Assembly (NCBI GenBank): GCA_041550515.1
Contig: JBFEOQ010000002.1
Location: forward strand, 1 to 64,000
Direction of reading: 5' to 3'
Source: PFL35 sp041550515
Lineage (GTDB): Archaea > Thermoplasmatota > E2 > DHVEG-1
Length of the DNA: 64,000 nucleotides
The notes below the pieces were generated by a model, which saw nothing but the letters and a program-made list of their open reading frames with translations, had not been told where the DNA came from and ran no database searches. Positions 34,435-41,899 of this stretch are shown piece after piece. How positions within the stretch are numbered: position 1 is the stretch's first letter; every line of letters starts with the position of its first letter. The position numbers and the translations under genes are program-made.

Positions 34435-35685
34435 ATGAAATTCTACTTTGAAGTTTATGGTTGCACTGCAAACAAGGCAGATTCAAGTCTTATAAAAGGA
34501 ATTTTACAAGAAAATAATTATGAAATTGTAAAAAATCTAGATGATGCTGATTTTATTATAATTCTTACATGTACAGTTATTGATAAAACAGAGCAACGAA
34601 TGCTTTCACTTCTTAAAAAATTAAAAGCATATGATAAAAAAATTATAGTTGCAGGTTGTATGGCAAGTATTCAAAAAGAAAAAATTATAAAAATATTACC
34701 AAATGCAAAATTTTTACCACCAAAATATTCTCATCATATAATAGATATAATAGAAAACAAAAAGATAACTTTTATAGATAAAGATAAAACGTTTTTTCCC
34801 AGGAAATTTGATGAGGTAACTGCCCCTATTGCTATAGCTGAAGGATGTAAATTTTCTTGTTCTTACTGTATAACAACACATGCAAGAGGGCAACTTAGAA
34901 GTTATTCAATAAGAGGAATTAAAAAAAATATTTATCTTGCATTAAAAAGCGGCTGTAAAGAAATTCAATTAACAGCTCAAGATACGAGTTCTTATGGTAT
35001 TGATAAAAAAACGAATCTTGGTATACTCCTAATGAATGTTACACAAATTAATCAAGATTTTTATATTCGTGTTGGAATGATGAACCCTTATACTTGTCTA
35101 ATAAATTTAAATTCAATTATCAGTAGTTTTAATAATAAAAAGATTTACAAATTTATTCATCTCCCTGTTCAATCAGGTGATAATCAAATCCTTAAAAAAA
35201 TGAATAGAAAATATACAGTTCAAGATTATGAAAAAATTGTATATAACTTTAGAAAAAAATATACTGATATCACCATTGCCACAGATGTAATAGTAGGTTT
35301 TCCAGGTGAAACTGAAAAACAATTTAAAAATACAATTGATTTAATTAAAAAAATAAAACCAGATATCACAAATATCACTCGTTTTTCTGCAAGACCCAAT
35401 ACTAAAGCAAAAATTATGGAAGGACGAAAAAATACTGAAATTTCAAAACAAAGATCAAAATTTTTAACTGAAATATGTAGTGAAATTTCATTTGAACAAA
35501 ATAAAAAATATATTGGTAGAAAATATAAAATTTTAATAACTGAAATTGGTAAAAAAAATTCAGTAATAGGAAGAACTGAAAATTATAAACCTGTTGTATT
35601 GAAAGATAATTTACACATTGGAACTTTTAAAAACGTTAAAATCAAGGATGCCGCATCAACACATCTTTTCGCAAGTCTTATATAA
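34435..35685 (+). CDS. tRNA t6A37 methylthiotransferase (MtaB/CDKAL1 type)
   Basis: A 416-residue radical SAM enzyme that converts t6A37 to ms2t6A. The order is an N-terminal UPF0004 domain with three cluster cysteines (YGCTAN, LTCTV, AGCMAS), a radical SAM core with CKFSCSYC near residue 143, and a C-terminal TRAM-like domain with GRKYKILITE. The archaeal/eukaryotic subgroup acts on t6A. It is functionally linked to Sua5 in this window, which makes the t6A precursor. Confidence 0.92.
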   Translation: MKFYFEVYGCTANKADSSLIKGILQENNYEIVKNLDDADFIIILTCTVIDKTEQRMLSLLKKLKAYDKKIIVAGCMASIQKEKIIKILPNAKFLPPKYSHHIIDIIENKKITFIDKDKTFFPRKFDEVTAPIAIAEGCKFSCSYCITTHARGQLRSYSIRGIKKNIYLALKSGCKEIQLTAQDTSSYGIDKKTNLGILLMNVTQINQDFYIRVGMMNPYTCLINLNSIISSFNNKKIYKFIHLPVQSGDNQILKKMNRKYTVQDYEKIVYNFRKKYTDITIATDVIVGFPGETEKQFKNTIDLIKKIKPDITNITRFSARPNTKAKIMEGRKNTEISKQRSKFLTEICSEISFEQNKKYIGRKYKILITEIGKKNSVIGRTENYKPVVLKDNLHIGTFKNVKIKDAASTHLFASLI

Positions 35686-35699
35686 TATAAAATATTTGT

Positions 35700-35718
35700 C
35701 ATCCCTGTGGAAGGGATG
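35700..35718. promoter_or_regulatory. Perfect 7-bp inverted repeat over the GAPDH start
   Basis: CATCCCT at 35700-35706 and AGGGATG at 35712-35718 form a perfect inverted repeat with a five-base loop. The right arm contains the predicted GAPDH ATG. TATA-like tataatata lies about 25 bases before it. The repeat could be an operator over the transcription start or an RNA hairpin hiding the start codon. Confidence 0.45.
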
Positions 35719-36765
35719 ATACGAGTAGCTATTAACGGATTTGGTAGAATAGGTAGAAATACATTACGTGCAGCATTAGGTCATTCAAAATATGGTAAAA
35801 AATTTGAGATTGTAGCAATAAACGATCTCGGTAACACTAAAGTTCTTGCACACTTATTAAAATATGATTCAATCTATGGTAAATTTGATGGCACAATTGA
35901 AGCTAAAGAAGAAGGAATATCTGTTAATGGTAAGATGATAAATTTTTTTTCACAGGTAAATCCCTCTAAACTCCCATGGGAAAAATTAGAAATCGATGTA
36001 TGTGTTGAATCCACAGGTATATTTCGTGATAGATCTAGCGCAAACCAACACCTCAAAGCTGGAGCAAAAAAAGTAATTATTTCAGCACCTGCAAAAGATC
36101 CTGATATAACTGTTGTATTAGGTGTAAATGAATGTCAATATGATTCTTCAAAACACAATATTATATCTAATGCATCATGTACCACGAATAGTTTAGCACC
36201 ACCTGTGAAGGTTCTTAATGACATTTTTGGGATAGAAAAAGGATTCATGACCACGATTCACTCATATACTGGTGATCAAAGAATTCTTGATTTCCCACAT
36301 AAAGACCTAAGACGTGCACGAGCAGCAGCAGTTTCTATCATCCCTACCACAACAGGTGCAGCTAAATCAGTAGCGCTTGTCATTCCAGAACTTAAAGGAC
36401 GTATTGATGGATTAGCAATTAGAGTCCCAACACCTGATGGTAGTCTAACTGATTTTACATGTAAATTAAATCGTGAGGTAACCGTTGAAGAGGTCAATAA
36501 TGCATTTAAACAAGCAACAGAAAAAAATCTTAGAGGAATCATGGAATATTCTGAAGAACCATTAGTATCAACTGATATTATTGGTAACCCACATTCAGCA
36601 ATAATTGATAGCCTTAGTACAAAAGTAATCGGCGAACATGGAGATTTTTTAAAGATACTCATTTGGTATGATAATGAATGGGGTTATAGTTGTAGACTTG
36701 TTGATTTAATTAACTATATTTTTATTAATCATTCAAAAACTATTAGTGAACTTCAACTAGTATAA
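35716..36765 (+). CDS. gap: Glyceraldehyde-3-phosphate dehydrogenase, bacterial (type I) form
   Basis: A 349-residue NAD-type GAPDH with RVAINGFGRIGRNTLRAA at the start, catalytic cysteine in SNASCTTN, catalytic histidine in FMTTIHSYTGDQ, and WYDNEWGYS at the end. This is the bacterial/eukaryotic class; most archaea instead carry the unrelated-looking type II enzyme. A GTG at 35707 would add three residues, but the ATG at 35716 fits the family start. It is followed by PGK after 66 bases, making a glycolytic pair. Confidence 0.95.
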   Translation: MIRVAINGFGRIGRNTLRAALGHSKYGKKFEIVAINDLGNTKVLAHLLKYDSIYGKFDGTIEAKEEGISVNGKMINFFSQVNPSKLPWEKLEIDVCVESTGIFRDRSSANQHLKAGAKKVIISAPAKDPDITVVLGVNECQYDSSKHNIISNASCTTNSLAPPVKVLNDIFGIEKGFMTTIHSYTGDQRILDFPHKDLRRARAAAVSIIPTTTGAAKSVALVIPELKGRIDGLAIRVPTPDGSLTDFTCKLNREVTVEEVNNAFKQATEKNLRGIMEYSEEPLVSTDIIGNPHSAIIDSLSTKVIGEHGDFLKILIWYDNEWGYSCRLVDLINYIFINHSKTISELQLV

Positions 36766-36831
36766 TTTTGTATTTTATAGAATTGTTTAAATAAACACTT
36801 TTTAATAACATATGCTTGGAGGTTAAAGCTT

Positions 36832-38070
36832 ATGAAGGGATATAATACAATTGATGATTTTAAATTAGAAAATAAAACTGTTTTATTACGAGTGGATTTT
36901 AATTTACCTCTTGATAAAAAAACATTAGAAATAATTGATATCACTCGTATTAAGAGAGTATTACCAACAATAAAAGAATTAATTAATAAAAATGCAAAAA
37001 TAGTAATTATTGCTCATCAGGGGCGGAGAGGTGACTGGGATTTTACAGATATGAAAAAACATGCAGAAGCTTTAGAAAAACTAATCGGTAAAAATGTAAA
37101 ATTCATTGATGATATTTTTGGTATAAAAGCAAGAACATCTATTAAAAGTATGAAACAAGGGGATGTTATAATGCTTGATAATGTTCGTAAATATAAAAAT
37201 GAAACAGAGAAAAAAACGCCTGAAGAACATGCGCAATCTGAATTAATACAGAATCTATATCCACTGGCTGATTTTTTTATAAATGATGCATTTGCAGCAG
37301 CGCATAGAAAACAATGTAGTCTTACCGGCTTTACAACTGTTCTTCCTTCTGCTGCTGGTCGTCTTATGCAAAAAGAACTTGAAACTCTTAGTAAAATCGT
37401 TGCTAATCCTGAAAAACCGTCTGTTTTTTTATTTGGTGGTGCAAAATTTTCTGATGTGATAATTACTATAGATCGTCTTCTTGAAAATAAAACCGCAGAT
37501 AAAATAATACTTACTGGTTTACCTGCAAATGCATTTCTCAAAGCAGAAGGTATACAACTTGGTGATAAAAATGAAGAAACTCTATCAAAAGAAGGAACGC
37601 CTGATAACTATCAAGAAATAAAAAAAATATTGACAAAATATAAAGATAATATATGTCTACCTTTAGATTTTGCTCAACAAACTAATACCTTAAGAAATGA
37701 AATAGATATTTCTAGCCTTCCAACACAGTATAATTTATTTGACATTGGTAAAAAAACCATTGATAATTTTAAGAATATAATATCTAATGCAAAAACTGTA
37801 TTTTTATCAGGACCATGTGGTGTTTTTGAAAACCCAGCTTTTATGAAAGGAACTAAAGAAATTTTTACTCATGTTGCAAACTTAGATGTTTTTTCAATTG
37901 TTGGAGGAGGTCATACTGTTGCTGCTGTCGAAAAACTAGGTCTCGAAAATAAAATTTCTCATATAAGTACTGGTGGTGGATCGCTTGAAAAATTTATGAT
38001 GGGTGAAAAACTACCTGCTGTTGAAGCATTAAAAAATGCAAAAAATAGAAATAAAAAAATAGATTATTAG
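36832..38070 (+). CDS. pgk: Phosphoglycerate kinase
   Basis: A 412-residue archaeal PGK that interconverts 1,3-bisphosphoglycerate and 3-phosphoglycerate. Features are LLRVDFNLPLDKK, IAHQGRRGDW, MLDNVRKYKNE, FINDAFAAAHRKQCSLTG and the glycine-rich GGGSLEKFMMGEKLPAVEAL. The archaeal HQGRRG replaces the bacterial HLGRP form. GGAGG lies ten bases before the ATG. Confidence 0.96.
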   Translation: MKGYNTIDDFKLENKTVLLRVDFNLPLDKKTLEIIDITRIKRVLPTIKELINKNAKIVIIAHQGRRGDWDFTDMKKHAEALEKLIGKNVKFIDDIFGIKARTSIKSMKQGDVIMLDNVRKYKNETEKKTPEEHAQSELIQNLYPLADFFINDAFAAAHRKQCSLTGFTTVLPSAAGRLMQKELETLSKIVANPEKPSVFLFGGAKFSDVIITIDRLLENKTADKIILTGLPANAFLKAEGIQLGDKNEETLSKEGTPDNYQEIKKILTKYKDNICLPLDFAQQTNTLRNEIDISSLPTQYNLFDIGKKTIDNFKNIISNAKTVFLSGPCGVFENPAFMKGTKEIFTHVANLDVFSIVGGGHTVAAVEKLGLENKISHISTGGGSLEKFMMGEKLPAVEALKNAKNRNKKIDY

Positions 38071-38127
38071 ATTTATAGAGCTAATTTCAAATAATATTTT
38101 ATCTTTTCTTGTATTTATATATATCAT

Positions 38128-38200
38128 GGGCTGGTAGATCAGCCGGAAGATTGCTACCTTCGCAAGGTAGAGGCCGCGGGTTCAAATCCCGCCCAGTCCA
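38128..38200 (+). tRNA. tRNA-Ala (anticodon CGC)
   Basis: A 73-base cloverleaf. The acceptor GGGCTGG pairs with CCAGTCC and contains the G3-U70 wobble that identifies alanine tRNAs. The anticodon stem CTACC/GGTAG encloses TTCGCAA, and the T arm is GCGGG TTCAAAT CCCGC. The discriminator is A at 38200 and CCA is not encoded. The last twelve bases recur at 45556-45567, so this tRNA may be an integration site. Confidence 0.96.
38189..38200 (+). repeat. Left copy of 12-bp direct repeat (tRNA-Ala 3' end)
   Basis: CCGCCCAGTCCA forms the 3' end of tRNA-Ala and recurs exactly, in the same orientation, at 45556-45567. An intact tRNA at one end and a 3' fragment at the other is the layout left by elements that integrate at tRNA 3' ends. 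Confidence 0.6.
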
Positions 38201-38209
38201 TCGTAATAT

Positions 38210-38220
38210 TTAAATATTTA
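38210..38220 (+). promoter_or_regulatory. TATA/palindrome before arsR
   Basis: TAAATATTTA at 38211-38220 is a perfect palindrome within an AT-rich near-palindrome. Its centre lies 25 bases before the arsR ATG at 38240. It may serve as TATA box of a leaderless transcript and, by analogy with other ArsR systems, as the repressor site. Confidence 0.45.
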
Positions 38221-38239
38221 AATTAAATTATATTTATTG

Positions 38240-38497
38240 ATGTCTGAAGTAGAAATATTCAAGGCTTTAGCTGATTCTACAAGATTAAAAATACTTGAAT
38301 GTATAAAAGATGAAGAAAAATGTATCTGTGAAGTTATACCGTATACTGGTAAATCTCAACCAAATGTATCTTTGCATCTTAAAGTTTTAAAACAAGCAGG
38401 TTTAGTTAACGAGCGTAAAGATGGAACCAGAATAATGCTTAGTATTGCTGACAAGAATATTTTTAAACTTATTGATTTAACTAAAAAATTTAAGTGA
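38240..38497 (+). CDS. arsR: ArsR-family transcriptional regulator
   Basis: An 85-residue winged helix-turn-helix repressor. It shows EIFKALADSTRLKILECIK, the cysteine pair in EKCICEVIP (compare ELCVCDL, where the As(III) ligands lie in classical ArsR) and the recognition region SQPNVSLHLKVLKQAGLV. A TTG at 38237 would add one residue. It starts only 39 bases after tRNA-Ala and is first in a run of arsenic and thiol-redox genes that it probably controls. Confidence 0.9.
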   Translation: MSEVEIFKALADSTRLKILECIKDEEKCICEVIPYTGKSQPNVSLHLKVLKQAGLVNERKDGTRIMLSIADKNIFKLIDLTKKFK

Positions 38498-38502
38498 ATC
38501 AT

Positions 38503-39615
38503 ATGCAGTTTATTGACATATTTATTGCAGGTTTAAATGCATTAAAAGAATATCTCTCAGCACATGTATTAACATGTTTGATACCTGCTTTTTTTATTGC
38601 TGGTGCAATAGCTGTATTTGTATCAAAACAATCAGTATTGAAGTATTTTGGTGCTAAGACTAAAAAATATATTTCTTATCCTGTAGCTGCAGTTTCTGGT
38701 AGCATTCTTGCTGTTTGTAGCTGTACAGTTCTACCTTTGTTTGCTAGTATTCATAAACGTGGTGCAGGTATAGGTCCTGCTTCTGCTTTTCTGTTTTCTG
38801 GTCCTGCGATAAACATTCTTGCTATTGTTCTTACTGCCCAGGTTCTTGGTTATGATATTGGTCTGGCAAGAGCAATTGCCGCAATTATTATGGCCATATG
38901 TATTGGTTTGCTAATGGCATTTATTTTTAGAAAAGAAGAAACCGAGAAAAAAAATGATAATAATATTTTTACAGGTCAAACAGCTGAGGAAAAAAATATT
39001 CGTCCTGTTTGGATTTCTTTGTTGTTTTTAGTTTTGCTTGTTTTAATTCTGGTTATTGGTGCTGCTAGTACAAGTTATATTCCTTGGATTCCAAAATTTG
39101 CTATTGTTTATTTTTTAACTCTTGTTGTTTCAGTTATTCTTATTTTTTATTATACTCGTGATGAGGTTAAAAACTGGGGTATGGAAACCTGGGGTCTTTT
39201 TAAAAAGATTTTTCCTATTCTTCTCATTGGTGTTTTTATTGTTGGCATAATCGGTGGTGTTGCTGCTTATTTTATACATAATGCAGATCCTTCTAATGCT
39301 CTTGGTGTTGCTGCTGCACCTTATATCGGTGGTAATAATATTTTTTCATGTTTCCTTGCATCTATTATTGGTGCTATTTTGTATATGCCTACATTGCTTG
39401 AGGTTGCCATTGTTGGAAATTTGTTTGGTTATAGCGCTGGTATTATGGGTGGTGGTCCTGCTCTTGCTTTGTTACTTGCTGGTCCTTCTTTGAGTCTTCC
39501 TAACATGGTTGTTATTACTAGAGTTATGGGTGCGAAAAAAGCTCTTGCATATTTTCTACTGGTGATTGTTATCGCTGCTCTTGTTGGTTTTATTTATGGT
39601 ATTATTACAGGTTGA
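38503..39615 (+). CDS. ArsP-like permease (COG0701/DUF318 family)
   Basis: A 370-residue integral membrane protein with eight to ten hydrophobic segments. The family core is SGSILAVCSCTVLPLFASIHKRGAG with the CSC motif, followed by GPASAFLFSGPAINILAIV, repeated in relaxed form in the C-terminal half (YMPTLLEVAIV). Relatives include ArsP, which exports trivalent organoarsenicals, and YraQ-type permeases. A GTG at 38494 overlapping the arsR stop is an alternative start. Leu is often coded by TTG, unlike most genes around the island. Confidence 0.85.
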   Translation: MQFIDIFIAGLNALKEYLSAHVLTCLIPAFFIAGAIAVFVSKQSVLKYFGAKTKKYISYPVAAVSGSILAVCSCTVLPLFASIHKRGAGIGPASAFLFSGPAINILAIVLTAQVLGYDIGLARAIAAIIMAICIGLLMAFIFRKEETEKKNDNNIFTGQTAEEKNIRPVWISLLFLVLLVLILVIGAASTSYIPWIPKFAIVYFLTLVVSVILIFYYTRDEVKNWGMETWGLFKKIFPILLIGVFIVGIIGGVAAYFIHNADPSNALGVAAAPYIGGNNIFSCFLASIIGAILYMPTLLEVAIVGNLFGYSAGIMGGGPALALLLAGPSLSLPNMVVITRVMGAKKALAYFLLVIVIAALVGFIYGIITG

Positions 39616-39622
39616 AATTAAT

Positions 39623-40684
39623 ATGATTAAAAAAGAAAGAACGCTTGGATTATTTGAAAAATATCTTACAGTTTGGGTAGTTCTTTGTATAATAATTGGT
39701 ATTATCTTTGGTAGATTATTTCCAGGTGTTGCTGATTTTTTAAATAGTCTGCAATATTATCGGGTTTCAATTCCAATTGCTATTGCTCTTTTTTTTATGA
39801 TTTATCCAATTATGGTGCAGATTGATTTTAGGAAAGTAGTTGAAGCTGGAAAAACACCGAAACCTGTTGCTCTAACTCTTATTGTGAATTGGTTGATTAA
39901 ACCTTTTACTATGGCGTTTTTTGCTTGGTTGTTTATGAGTATTATTTTTTCTCAGTTTCTAGATACTGAACTTGCAACAAGTTATACAGCAGGTATGATA
40001 CTTTTAGGTGTTGCTCCTTGTACTGCTATGGTTCTTGTTTGGAGTTATCTTTCAAAGGGAAATATGGGTCATACACTTGTGATGGTTGCGATTAACTCAC
40101 TTGCTATGTTGTTTTTATATGCTCCACTTGCTGGGATTCTATTGGGTGTTACAAATATTGTTGTTCCTTGGCAGACTATTGGTTTATCAGTTGGTATTTA
40201 TGTTGGTATTCCTCTTTTTGCAGGATATGTTTCAAGGGTGCAATTATTGAAAAAGAAAGGTGAAAAGTGGTTTGAAAAATCTTTTGCTCCATCTTTGCAT
40301 TATATTGCTATTGTTGCTCTTTTAATTACTTTGGTTTTGTTGTTTAGTTTACAGGGGAATATTATTGTTGAGCAGCCTTTAATAATTGCATTGATTTTTG
40401 TTCCTTTGTTTATTCAAAATCAGGTTATTTTCTGGATAACTTATCTGGCGGCTAAAGTTATTGGGTTGAAATATGAAGATGCAGCACCATCTGCACAAAT
40501 TGGTGCTAGTAATCATTTTGAGGTAGCAATCGCAGTTGCTATAATGCTATTTGGTTTATCATCAGGTGCGGCTCTTGCAACAGTTGTTGGAGTATTAATG
40601 GAGGTTCCTGTAATGTTATTGTTGGTGAAGGTTAGTTTAAAAACTCAACATTGGTTTGTTAAACAGGAGGTTTCTAAATCATGA
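39623..40684 (+). CDS. acr3: Arsenite efflux transporter Acr3
   Basis: A 353-residue, ten-segment transporter exporting As(III) using the proton gradient. The key segment is GMILLGVAPCTAMVLVWSYLSKGN, whose cysteine is essential in characterised Acr3. A matching C-terminal segment is GASNHFEVAIAVAIMLFGL. The open frame extends upstream into the permease gene, but the family start MIKKERTLGLFEKYL is at 39623. It overlaps the arsenate reductase gene by four bases. Confidence 0.93.
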   Translation: MIKKERTLGLFEKYLTVWVVLCIIIGIIFGRLFPGVADFLNSLQYYRVSIPIAIALFFMIYPIMVQIDFRKVVEAGKTPKPVALTLIVNWLIKPFTMAFFAWLFMSIIFSQFLDTELATSYTAGMILLGVAPCTAMVLVWSYLSKGNMGHTLVMVAINSLAMLFLYAPLAGILLGVTNIVVPWQTIGLSVGIYVGIPLFAGYVSRVQLLKKKGEKWFEKSFAPSLHYIAIVALLITLVLLFSLQGNIIVEQPLIIALIFVPLFIQNQVIFWITYLAAKVIGLKYEDAAPSAQIGASNHFEVAIAVAIMLFGLSSGAALATVVGVLMEVPVMLLLVKVSLKTQHWFVKQEVSKS

Positions 40685-41301
40685 AGAAAGTTCTTTTTGT
40701 CTGTGTAGGAAATTCTTGTCGTAGTCAGATGGCAAAAGGATTTTTCAATTATATTTCTGAAAATGCTTTTGGTGAAAGTGCTGGGACTAAACCTGAAGAC
40801 AAGATTGATCCTAAAACTGTCGAGGTTATGAGAGAAAAAAATATCGATATTAGTAGTTATGTTCCAAAATTGTTTACTTCTTCTATGAATAATCAGTTTG
40901 ATTATATTGTTTCAATGGGTTGTATTGATCTTTGTCCGATTACTCCTAAAAATAAGACTATTGAATGGAATGTTAATGATCCTAAAGGCAAAAATATTGT
41001 TTTTTATAGAAAAATTAGAGATGAAATTGAGAATAATGTCAAAAAATTGATAGATGAGGTGATATTAAAGATGAAAATCGAGATTTTAGGTACAGGTTGT
41101 CCTAAATGTAAAGCAACTGAAAAAATTGTTAAAAAAGCTGTTGAAGAATTGGGTATTGAAGCGGAGATAGTGAAAGTTGAGGATTTACAAGAAATTATTG
41201 ATAGAGGTGTTATGATGACACCTGCTGTAGTTGTTGATGATGAAGTAAAAATAGTTGGTCATACACCCTCAGTTGAAGAGGTTAAAAAAATAATTAAATA
41301 G
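40681..41301 (+). CDS. arsC: Arsenate reductase fused to a small thioredoxin
   Basis: A 206-residue two-domain protein. Residues 1-130 are a low-molecular-weight phosphatase-type arsenate reductase: P-loop C8-VGNSC-R14, cysteines C81 and C85 in GCIDLCP for the disulfide relay, and the acid loop NDPKG. Residues 131-206 are a small thioredoxin/glutaredoxin-like fold with redox motif C140-PK-C143 and cis-proline segment MMTPAVVV. The reductase would form a disulfide that the attached domain could reduce. A strong GAGGTGA at 41056-41062 lies eight bases before an in-frame ATG at 41071, so the thioredoxin domain may also be made alone. Confidence 0.9.
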   Translation: MKKVLFVCVGNSCRSQMAKGFFNYISENAFGESAGTKPEDKIDPKTVEVMREKNIDISSYVPKLFTSSMNNQFDYIVSMGCIDLCPITPKNKTIEWNVNDPKGKNIVFYRKIRDEIENNVKKLIDEVILKMKIEILGTGCPKCKATEKIVKKAVEELGIEAEIVKVEDLQEIIDRGVMMTPAVVVDDEVKIVGHTPSVEEVKKIIK

Positions 41302-41315
41302 AGGTAGAATAATTT

Positions 41316-41897
41316 ATGAGAATTAAAACAATGATATTGTCTTTCTTTACTATTTTTCTCCTGTTATTTTTAAGTGGATGTACCAATAACAATACAAATG
41401 AAAGTTGGTTGAAAAATTATTCACCTGAGCATTCTGTTGGAACTGGTGAAAATTATTTCTGGATTAATTTTCCTGATGGTCAAAGTGCTCAACATAAAAC
41501 ATGGATTATTGAAAGTTTAGAAGAAAAACCTATATTTTTTGTATGTCATAGAACAGGTTGTGCATCATGTACACCCCAAGCAGATCGCGTTAAAGCTCTT
41601 GGAGAAAAATATGAAGAATATGCGATATTTTATGATTTAGATAATCCCTTTGCAGGATATGGGGATCCTTCAGCAGATATTTTAAAGAAATATAATGAGG
41701 GATTTTATTATGATCCAAATGGTGGATCTCATTATATTGCATTAACAGGTGTCTTTACACTTGTAAATGATGGAGGAGAGGTAAAAATTGGTTGGCATAG
41801 CTGGGAAGCTCCAAATGATATGACGATTAGCGATTCTGATTTAGAAACATGGATTAAAGATGCTATTTATTATCTTCATATAAACAGCGGGATTTAA
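41316..41897 (+). CDS. Thioredoxin-like lipoprotein
   Basis: A 193-residue protein with a lipobox LSGC (lipidated Cys near residue 22), so anchored outside the cytoplasmic membrane. The mature region has a redox motif in CHRTGCASCTPQADRVKALGEKY and a strand reading ALTGVFTLVNDGGEVKIGWHSWEAP, consistent with a thioredoxin fold. It lies between the arsenate reductase and the TlpA-CcdA gene, the logical partner for an extracytoplasmic thiol relay. No close named family is recognised. Confidence 0.78.
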   Translation: MRIKTMILSFFTIFLLLFLSGCTNNNTNESWLKNYSPEHSVGTGENYFWINFPDGQSAQHKTWIIESLEEKPIFFVCHRTGCASCTPQADRVKALGEKYEEYAIFYDLDNPFAGYGDPSADILKKYNEGFYYDPNGGSHYIALTGVFTLVNDGGEVKIGWHSWEAPNDMTISDSDLETWIKDAIYYLHINSGI

Positions 41898-41899
41898 TT

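Noticed and set aside
40681..41301. Two separate genes (arsC and thioredoxin)
   Set aside because: The frame is continuous with no stop at the junction, so a fusion is reported, with the internal ATG noted as an alternative start.
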